A DNA stretch of 12,641 bases, from contig CABUQW010000048.1 of assembly GCA_902493895.1 (NCBI GenBank), positions 1-12,641 on the forward strand. Direction: 5' to 3'. Under the pieces are notes generated by a model that saw nothing but the letters and a program-made list of their open reading frames with translations, did no database searches and was not told where the DNA came from. Below are positions 1 through 3,810 of this stretch, one piece after another. Source of the stretch: an uncultured Collinsella sp. GTDB lineage: Bacteria > Actinomycetota > Coriobacteriia > Coriobacteriales > Coriobacteriaceae. Position numbers and translations under genes: made by a program. How positions within the stretch are numbered: position 1 is the stretch's first letter; the number at the start of each line of letters is the position of its first letter.

Positions 1-73
1 AATGTGGGAAGTGTTCGGATGAAGTTGCCAATCAAGGTTTTGTTGCACATTCGAGGAGCTAAGGCATCAATGC

Positions 74-102
74 TTGCACAGGCGGGGAGTCTCCCCTATA
101 AT
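74..102 (+). promoter_or_regulatory. Sigma70-type promoter for the tRNA-Pro/tRNA-Gly unit
   Basis: A -35 hexamer TTGCAC (74-79) is followed after exactly 17 bp by a perfect -10 hexamer TATAAT (97-102). Transcription would start near 109, about 45 nt before tRNA-Pro. The spacer holds a perfect 6-1-6 palindrome, GGGGAGTCTCCCC (84-96), touching the -10 box. Positions 1-73 upstream show no gene or RNA that I can recognise. Confidence 0.75.
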
Positions 103-153
103 TTCCTTCGCTTTGGGACACGCAAGGTTTAGACCTTAGCTGCTCAACACCTT

Positions 154-230
154 CGGGACGTGGCGTAGTTTGGTAGCGCGCCTGCTTTGGGAGCAGGATG
201 TCGCAGGTTCAAATCCTGTCGTCCCGACCA
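154..230 (+). tRNA. tRNA-Pro(TGG)
   Basis: The 77-nt sequence folds as a canonical cloverleaf. The acceptor arm CGGGACG pairs with CGTCCCG, and the anticodon stem CCTGC/GCAGG encloses loop TTTGGGA with anticodon TGG at 188-190. The T-loop contains GGTTCAAATCC. The discriminator base is A and the terminal CCA is encoded. It decodes proline CCA and, by wobble, other CCN codons. tRNA-Gly follows after 6 nt, so both are probably cut from one transcript started at the promoter at 74-102. Confidence 0.97.
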
Positions 231-236
231 TATCTT

Positions 237-310
237 GCGGGCGTAGTTCAATGGTAGAACCCCAGCCTTCCAAGCTGATGACGCGGGTTCGATTCCCGTC
301 GCCCGCTCCA
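237..310 (+). tRNA. tRNA-Gly(TCC)
   Basis: The 74-nt sequence has acceptor arm GCGGGCG pairing with CGCCCGC, D-arm AGTTCAATGGTAGAAC, anticodon loop CTTCCAA with anticodon TCC at 269-271, T-arm GCGGGTTCGATTCCCGT and encoded CCA. It decodes GGA/GGG glycine codons. Its last 18 bases (293-310) recur downstream at 494-511 inside a 20-bp direct repeat, and its T-arm region (284-305) recurs inverted at 370-391. tRNA 3' ends are common attachment sites for tyrosine-recombinase elements, and these copies fit that. Confidence 0.97.
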
Positions 311-312
311 TA
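293..312 (+). repeat. Direct repeat copy 1: 3' end of tRNA-Gly (candidate attachment core)
   Basis: This 20-bp stretch, ending in GCTCCATA, is repeated exactly at 494-513. Copy 1 is inside the functional tRNA gene. Both copies are followed by GATAG-type sequence and then a similar terminator, so the duplicated unit is longer than the exact core. Confidence 0.8.
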
Positions 313-323
313 GGATAGTTTTA

Positions 324-358
324 ACGGCTTTGGTTCCATTTGGTGCCAGAGCCGTTTT
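324..358 (+). terminator. Rho-independent terminator of the tRNA unit
   Basis: Stem ACGGCTTTGGTTCC pairs with GGTGCCAGAGCCGT across an ATTT loop. There are two G-U pairs and one mismatch, followed by a short T run. It starts 13 nt after the tRNA-Gly CCA. A close paralogue lies at 523-558. Confidence 0.75.
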
Positions 359-370
359 CATAAGTGTGCC

Positions 371-505
371 GGGCGACGGGAATCGAACCCGGCAGGGTGC
401 GAAGCTGAGAAAATGCGTGAGCATTTTCCAGCGCAGCACGCAAGGGCCAATGGCCCGCAGCGAAACAAGGGTTTGCGAAGCAAACCCTTGGACTTCCCGT
501 CGCCC
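371..505. repeat. Structured element: 12-bp inverted ends enclosing three hairpins
   Basis: The ends GGGCGACGGGAA (371-382) and TTCCCGTCGCCC (494-505) are perfect inverted repeats. Arm 1 (397-439) has GTGC/GCAC, GCTG/CAGC and an 8-bp stem capped by a GTGA loop (GNRA type). Arm 2 (444-456) is GGGCC-AAT-GGCCC. Arm 3 (466-490) is a perfect 11-bp stem with a GAA loop. Together they would make a multi-branched fold of about 135 nt. The left end (370-391) is an exact 22-bp inverted copy of the tRNA-Gly T-arm and 3' half. Small reading frames across it on both strands look spurious. The function is unknown. It could be an RNA, a non-autonomous mobile repeat or a recombination scar. Confidence 0.6.
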
Positions 506-513
506 GCTCCATA
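494..513 (+). repeat. Direct repeat copy 2: orphan 3' end of tRNA-Gly
   Basis: An exact 20-bp copy of 293-312 with no upstream tRNA body: the D-arm and anticodon arm are absent. It is followed by AGATAG (copy 1 has GGATAG) and the second terminator at 523-558. This is the arrangement expected of an attR-like remnant, but no integrase gene is visible in the window. Confidence 0.75.
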
Positions 514-522
514 AGATAGATG

Positions 523-558
523 AATGGCTCTGGTTCCTTTTGGGACCAGAGCCATTTT
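523..558 (+). terminator. Second tRNA-unit-like terminator
   Basis: Stem AATGGCTCTGGTTCC pairs with GGGACCAGAGCCATT with one G-U pair. It reads into TTTT before CATAT. It is closely similar to the terminator at 324-358, and it follows the orphan tRNA-Gly 3' end just as that one follows the real gene. A duplication of the whole tRNA tail is therefore likely. The AAT/ATT flanks also allow it to act in the reverse direction. Confidence 0.65.
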
Positions 559-589
559 CATATACATGCCGGGGACCTCCATCCCCTCC

Positions 590-660
590 TAAGTTGCGGT
601 GAAATAGTTCCTGGATTAGCCGCAAAAGCTGTTATCCAGGAACTATTTCACCGCAACTTA
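590..660. repeat. Perfect 27-bp inverted repeat (long hairpin), left copy
   Basis: Arm 590-616 pairs without mismatch with 634-660 around a 17-nt loop. The core is TTGCGGTGAAATAGTTCCTG. No T run follows on either strand, so a simple terminator is not supported. The same repeat occurs at 1902-1970. Confidence 0.85.
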
Positions 661-721
661 TTGAGGCTGAGCGGTCTGGGTCGATGATGGGTTCTGTTGT
701 CGAGAAGATGAGGACAGCCGG

Positions 722-1729
722 TCAGGAGTCTGCGTAGGGTTTTGTGGTTGGAATACCGTAGCCGCGCATCATGGAGCCGAACGCTTTGACATCGTAGGTG
801 TCTGAGAGCTTGAAATGAATGACGTTGTGGCCCATGGCACGCAGGTTCGCGTCGCGCACGAGGGCATCTCGATAGGTTTTTGCCGCAGCATGTTCCGAAT
901 CATTTTGGGCATCGTCCTCAAACTTGCCTAGTCCATGCAGCTCAGCCAGCATCCAAGAGCCGTTTGGCATTTGCCAACCGTAATCTGCCAAATAATAGCC
1001 GGCGTTTCCAGGCCGAGTGATTTCAACCTGAAGTTCGGGAGCGGCAACTCCCGCCAGAATCATTGCCGCCCGCGCTTCGGATTCTCCACCGTTATCCGAT
1101 CTGCCATCCATGTGTTCAAAAACGTCAAATGCACGCGCGATGCCGTGCAGTCCACGGCAGTTCGCTTGTGCATATGAACGCAATTCTTCACGCTCGACAC
1201 CGTACTCACGAGCCAGCCCGTCGACATAGCCTAGTGCATATCGAAAGGCGCTCGTTCGGGCGATGTCGACCACCGTGCGATATGGATCCGTTAACGTAAA
1301 CGGGCCGAGCTGCCATACGTCGCCCGGCCGCCAGCGTCGGTATTCAACGAATTCGTACATATCGCGTCTGGTGGAACGCGGCAGCAGCACTTGCACCTTG
1401 TCGAGAAGCGAATATGCAGAACCGATGCCATAGAGCAGTGCCGCCGTTGCTCCACAAAACACGGCATCCGGTTCAACGACCGCAATAGCGGATGCCAATT
1501 GAAAGATGCGATCTTCGACGCCGAGGTCATTCCAATATGCGGGATCAGCGTAGACATGGTTGTAGAGTCGAATAATCATCTCTTTTTGCATGAGCGCGTA
1601 GGCACAGCGTTCATCCCATTTTTTGTTAGTTACAAACAGGTGCCTGCCATGATGGGCCTCGAATAATCGGAAGAACAGCTCTACTTGCGGTTTGGAACAG
1701 CGTTTATCATGACTCATTTTCGACCCCAT
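722..1729 (-). CDS. AbiEi-antitoxin-like / DUF559-type protein, function unknown
   Basis: This 335-residue protein has the layout of the large actinobacterial family annotated as type IV toxin-antitoxin AbiEi-like or DUF559 proteins. Residues 90-120 (FCGATAALLYGI, then VQVLLPRSTRR) and 138-158 (WQLGPFTLTDPYRTVVDIAR) match its N-terminal and middle signatures. A Vsr-like endonuclease-fold region follows: E216 in GGESEAR, D249 in LADYGW, and E263 and K269 in AELHGLGKF, so PD-(D/E)XK-type residues look present. No signal peptide or membrane segment is seen. There is no adjacent AbiEii nucleotidyltransferase toxin, so a classical type IV pair is not supported. The start is uncertain: ATG at 1729 has no good ribosome site, and ATG at 1717 is an alternative. 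The gene is less GC-rich than the operon to the right and lies inside inverted repeats, both consistent with transfer. Confidence 0.6.
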   Translation of the reverse strand: MGSKMSHDKRCSKPQVELFFRLFEAHHGRHLFVTNKKWDERCAYALMQKEMIIRLYNHVYADPAYWNDLGVEDRIFQLASAIAVVEPDAVFCGATAALLYGIGSAYSLLDKVQVLLPRSTRRDMYEFVEYRRWRPGDVWQLGPFTLTDPYRTVVDIARTSAFRYALGYVDGLAREYGVEREELRSYAQANCRGLHGIARAFDVFEHMDGRSDNGGESEARAAMILAGVAAPELQVEITRPGNAGYYLADYGWQMPNGSWMLAELHGLGKFEDDAQNDSEHAAAKTYRDALVRDANLRAMGHNVIHFKLSDTYDVKAFGSMMRGYGIPTTKPYADS

Positions 1730-1772
1730 GGTCTCGAGGGGGAGTGAATGACACTACGCTATCCCATATTTG

Positions 1773-1785
1773 GTCCGCCAGACCT
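1773..1785. promoter_or_regulatory. Small dyad upstream of the AbiEi-like gene
   Basis: GGTCCGCCAGACC is palindromic except for one G-T pair, and lies about 45 bp upstream of the ATG at 1729. AbiEi-like proteins can autorepress through upstream repeats, so this could be an operator, but I find no convincing promoter hexamers around it. The rest of 1730-1900 shows no gene. Confidence 0.2.
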
Positions 1786-1901
1786 TGCCGTGAACTGACC
1801 AAAAGCTTGACGGGGCAGGTCAGAGCCATGAGTCAGGGCCAAACATATCGGCAAACGGTTGATTAGCGCCCCTCGGCGGCACTAAAAACCACCCTTACAG
1901 A

Positions 1902-1970
1902 AAGTTGCGGTGAAATAGTTCCTGAAAAGCTTGAATAGGCCTAAATCCAGGAACTATTTCACCGCAATTT
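1902..1970. repeat. Long hairpin repeat, right copy
   Basis: Arm 1902-1924 pairs with 1948-1970 (23 bp, one G-T pair) around a 23-nt loop unrelated to the loop of the left copy. The stem shares TTGCGGTGAAATAGTTCCTG with 590-660. The outer half extends into the AGGAGGGGATGG motif (1971-1982) that mirrors the left boundary. Confidence 0.85.
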
Positions 1971-2015
1971 AGGAGGGGATGGGGCTGAGGGGCGGGCGAT
2001 GCCGTTGTCTGTCGG

Positions 2016-2471
2016 TTAGTGGCGACCGTGGTGGCGGAGCTTGTCGATGGTGGAGTCGGTGCTTCGGCTGCGGGCGTCGGCGGCGGTTTGGCGTTTACGG
2101 CGGTAATCGATCATGCCTTGGATGATGGGCTTGCCAAAGCTCACGACATCATCGTTGTAGATGGCGGTTCGGGCTGCGAGGAGGCAGTCGGTAAAGTCCA
2201 TATGGGTCTTGCCGAAGAGTTTGACGGCAAGGGCGACAACGGTGGGCTCGTCGACCATGACGTCATCGAGCAGCCTTTTCATGGCCGCAGCAATTTCAAC
2301 GCGGGGAACCTTATAGACGTCGCGCAGCGTGACCACGACGCGCGTGATGATTTCGGGGTAGACACGTGCGGTGCGCGTGGCGATGACCTTGGCGGCGCGC
2401 GGTGACAGGACCTCGTCGTCGTCAAGCAGGTAGCGAAGGATGACGGTCTCGTCGATGATGGTGCTACTCAT
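2016..2471 (-). CDS. PIN-domain protein, VapC-like toxin (divergent active site)
   Basis: This 151-residue protein has a PIN fold signature. It has an N-terminal strand with D7 (IIDETVILRYLLDDD, where the family usually reads DTNVLLRYLL), a helix TRVVVTLRDVYKV, and the third motif MDFTDCLLAA with D92 and D95. PIN toxins are Mg2+-dependent RNases that use about four acidic residues. By alignment in my head, the Glu of the second motif is R44 here, and the last motif SFGKP has G113 where Asp is common. The nuclease may therefore be weakened, specialised or inactive. The C-terminal 30 residues are basic and low in complexity. The start overlaps the antitoxin gene by 8 nt, which implies translational coupling. 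Confidence 0.75.
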   Translation of the reverse strand: MSSTIIDETVILRYLLDDDEVLSPRAAKVIATRTARVYPEIITRVVVTLRDVYKVPRVEIAAAMKRLLDDVMVDEPTVVALAVKLFGKTHMDFTDCLLAARTAIYNDDVVSFGKPIIQGMIDYRRKRQTAADARSRSTDSTIDKLRHHGRH

Positions 2472-2787
2472 GGATATCTACTTCCTCGGGACCCAAAACC
2501 GACTCGTCGCTTTCTGTGGCTAGGTATTCAATCCAGGCATTGCGCTCCTCGGAGCGGCGATTGGGGTCCCCGTATGCTTTGAGCAGTCCATAGGCGGCCG
2601 TGCCGTCCTTGGAGCGCACGGCGACCGGTTGAAATGGGAGCTTGCGCATCAAAATACTCTGCGCGACAAATAGACGGACAGCCTCGGCGAGCGATGTGCC
2701 CATGGCGTCGTAGAGACGCTCGGCATGCTGCTTGTCTTCCTCGCGAATGCGCACCTGCAGGATGGCTCGTTTTTGAGTCGATGACAT
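2464..2787 (-). CDS. RelB/DinJ-family antitoxin
   Basis: This is the first gene of a minus-strand toxin-antitoxin pair. Residues 7-50 read ILQVRIREEDKQHAERLYDAMGT then SLAEAVRLFVAQSI, the ribbon-helix-helix pattern of RelB/DinJ antitoxins (beta strand, two helices, Gly turn). The acidic C-terminal half, ending SDESVLGPEEVDIHE, would wrap the toxin. I chose ATG at 2787 because GGAGG (2794-2798) lies 6 nt upstream. A GTG at 2790 would add one residue but sits only 3 nt from the ribosome site. RelB/DinJ proteins usually pair with RelE/YafQ toxins, so pairing with a PIN protein is a mixed arrangement. Autorepression through the AT-rich upstream dyads is expected for the family. Confidence 0.8.
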   Translation of the reverse strand: MSSTQKRAILQVRIREEDKQHAERLYDAMGTSLAEAVRLFVAQSILMRKLPFQPVAVRSKDGTAAYGLLKAYGDPNRRSEERNAWIEYLATESDESVLGPEEVDIHE

Positions 2788-2817
2788 CACTGGCCTCCCT
2801 TAATGAGCGTGCAATTT

Positions 2818-2856
2818 GAATAGTCAAATACAACATCGGCTAATAATAGCCAATCT
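2818..2856 (-). promoter_or_regulatory. Candidate promoter/operator of the toxin-antitoxin pair
   Basis: On the minus strand TTGGCT is followed after 17 bp by TATTTG, a weak sigma70-like pair. The -35 overlaps a perfect 5-4-5 palindrome, GGCTAATAATAGCC (2838-2851). A second small palindrome, TTGAATAGTCAA (2816-2827), lies at the -10. Dyads overlapping a promoter suit ribbon-helix-helix autorepression. The hexamers are weak and not unique. Confidence 0.35.
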
Positions 2857-3012
2857 TACAACCACTACTTTATTGCACTAGAGTAATTGAGTGTAAACGA
2901 TATTACAAACGTACTACATCCTTCAGAAACGAGCGTGAAATCTCCCCTGGATGTACGCATGTAATACACTCACCTTTATAGCTTCTAGAGAATAATTCCA
3001 ACCTGCCAAAAC
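2857..3012. other. AT-rich intergenic region between divergent units
   Basis: The toxin-antitoxin pair (minus) and the formate hydrogenlyase operon (plus) diverge across 2788-3216. This part is clearly AT-richer than either side and has no credible reading frame or RNA gene. TGTAATACACTC (2960-2971) resembles one half of the dyad at 3013-3038 (10 of 12 identical with TGCAATACACCC), so it may be a second, partial binding site. Confidence 0.5.
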
Positions 3013-3038
3013 CCCTGCAATACACCCGTATTGCAGGG
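3013..3038. promoter_or_regulatory. Perfect 11-4-11 dyad upstream of the formate hydrogenlyase operon
   Basis: CCCTGCAATAC and GTATTGCAGGG are perfect inverted repeats around ACCC. No plus-strand gene lies upstream and no T run follows, so a terminator is unlikely. The centre is about 60 bp before the transcription start predicted from the hexamers at 3052-3079, a usual position for a dimeric activator. The regulator is not identified. Confidence 0.55.
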
Positions 3039-3051
3039 CCTATGCTCAAGT

Positions 3052-3079
3052 TTGCCACCTGCAACTGCGTATATTTAAC
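3052..3079 (+). promoter_or_regulatory. Candidate promoter of the formate hydrogenlyase operon
   Basis: TTGCCA (3052-3057, 5/6 to consensus) and TTTAAC (3074-3079, 4/6) are separated by 16 bp. This gives a leader of about 130 nt before the first gene. The overlapping TATATT and TGTATA have worse spacing. No convincing sigma54 (-24/-12) site is seen, although the E. coli counterpart uses sigma54. Confidence 0.35.
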
Positions 3080-3087
3080 CTGTATAT

Positions 3088-3216
3088 CGTTGGAGGAATT
3101 CTATCGAAGTGCCTGTTTCGCCGCATGCACTCGATACGCCGATGCCGGACCACGGGCGGTCCGGGGCAACGTCGACAGGGTCTCTCCGGCATGGGATTCA
3201 GGAGGGAGTGAACAAC
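3088..3216 (+). promoter_or_regulatory. Structured 5' leader with mutually exclusive pairings
   Basis: CCGGACC (3145-3151) pairs perfectly with GGTCCGG (3158-3164). The overlapping ATGCCGGA (3142-3149) can instead pair perfectly with TCCGGCAT (3185-3192), just before the ribosome site at 3201-3207. Such switching could control initiation. The leader also carries an unused-looking GGAGG (3092-3096) with an in-frame GTG at 3109, so a longer protein start cannot be fully excluded. No known riboswitch class is recognised. Confidence 0.35.
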
Positions 3217-3735
3217 ATGGGCAATAAACGAGTCGTAGCCGATTCCTCACGCTGCATTGGGTGCCAAACCTGTATGGCGGCGTGCATCGAGGCGCACGAC
3301 ATCCCCGGCAACATCGCCGCGCCGCGCCTGCGCGTGACGCGTACGTACGAGATCTCCGCACCGGTGGCTTGCCATCACTGCGAGGATGCCCCGTGCGCGA
3401 AGGCCTGTCCTACGGGCGCCTTGTTCTTTGATCCAAAGAACCATCGTATCGGCGTCAACGAGGACAACTGCATCGGCTGCAAGAGCTGCGTCATGGCATG
3501 CCCCTTTGGCGCCGTGAGCGTGGCGACCACGCAGGTTCCGGTCTTGATGGGCGACGTTCGCGTGGGTTCGCAGACCAAGAGCTTCGTGCTCAAGTGCGAC
3601 CTGTGCGTGGACCGTCCCGGCGGTCCGGCGTGTGCCGAGGCGTGCCCGACCAAGGGCCTCACCCTGGTAGACGAGGAGCGCCTGGCAGAACTGACTGCCG
3701 AGCGTGCCCGCGCCACCATCGAAAACGAGGCGTAA
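3217..3735 (+). CDS. hydN: HydN/HycB-like four-cluster ferredoxin
   Basis: This 172-residue protein carries 16 Cys ligands in four groups, enough for four [4Fe-4S] clusters: CIGCQTC-MAAC (13-23), CHHCEDAPC-AKAC (52-64), CIGCKSC-VMAC (85-95) and CDLC then CAEAC (127-143). It is expected to be cytoplasmic and to pass electrons from formate dehydrogenase towards the hydrogenase. The length and C-terminal VDEERLAELTAE resemble E. coli HydN (about 175 aa), while the middle SAPVACHHCEDAPC also resembles HycB, so the symbol is tentative. ATG at 3217 is preferred, with GGAGGGAG at 3201-3208 upstream, because the family signature starts there. The GTG at 3109 would add 36 residues of no recognisable domain. 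fdhF follows after 75 nt, supporting a partner role. Confidence 0.85.
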   Translation: MGNKRVVADSSRCIGCQTCMAACIEAHDIPGNIAAPRLRVTRTYEISAPVACHHCEDAPCAKACPTGALFFDPKNHRIGVNEDNCIGCKSCVMACPFGAVSVATTQVPVLMGDVRVGSQTKSFVLKCDLCVDRPGGPACAEACPTKGLTLVDEERLAELTAERARATIENEA

Positions 3736-3810
3736 GCGTTGGGGCGACAAGCCCAATGATTGTCAAATAAGTACCGAGCATTCGGTAGCAGAAAAAGGAA
3801 GGAGGGTGTC

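Larger units (their letters stand above)
579..1982. mobile_element. Putative inverted-repeat-bounded cassette carrying an AbiEi-like gene
   Basis: Positions 579-616 and 1945-1982 are inverted repeats of 38 bp with one mismatch. They begin CCATCCCCTCCTAA and end CCTGGAT. Each is also one arm of a hairpin (590-660 and 1902-1970), so each end is palindromic. The only convincing gene inside is the minus-strand protein at 722-1729, and no transposase is present. I see no clear target-site duplication. It could be a non-autonomous or trans-mobilised cassette, an invertible segment, or two insertions of the same palindromic repeat in opposite orientation. Confidence 0.4.

Noticed and set aside
371..505. 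CRISPR array or phage attachment array
   Set aside because: The repeats are inverted, of different lengths and not regularly spaced. There are no cas genes.
136..625. Small minus- and plus-strand reading frames across the tRNA genes and hairpin element
   Set aside because: They read antisense tRNA sequence (for example a GRRESNPRHQ-like stretch) and palindromic repeats, lack ribosome sites and have no domain. They are chance frames over RNA and repeat DNA.
590..660. Rho-independent terminator
   Set aside because: The stem is long enough, but neither strand has a T run after it.
2019..2405. 128-codon plus-strand frame opposite the PIN gene
   Set aside because: A Gly/Val/Asp-rich low-complexity translation with no domain. 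The minus-strand PIN protein explains the region.
3013..3038. Rho-independent terminator
   Set aside because: No T run follows, and no plus-strand gene ends upstream. The minus-strand genes begin, rather than end, on that side.
3109..3216. 36-residue N-terminal extension or leader peptide from GTG at 3109
   Set aside because: A GGAGG lies upstream but 12 nt away, the extension has no recognisable domain, and the ferredoxin family starts at the ATG at 3217 with its own ribosome site. It is treated as leader.
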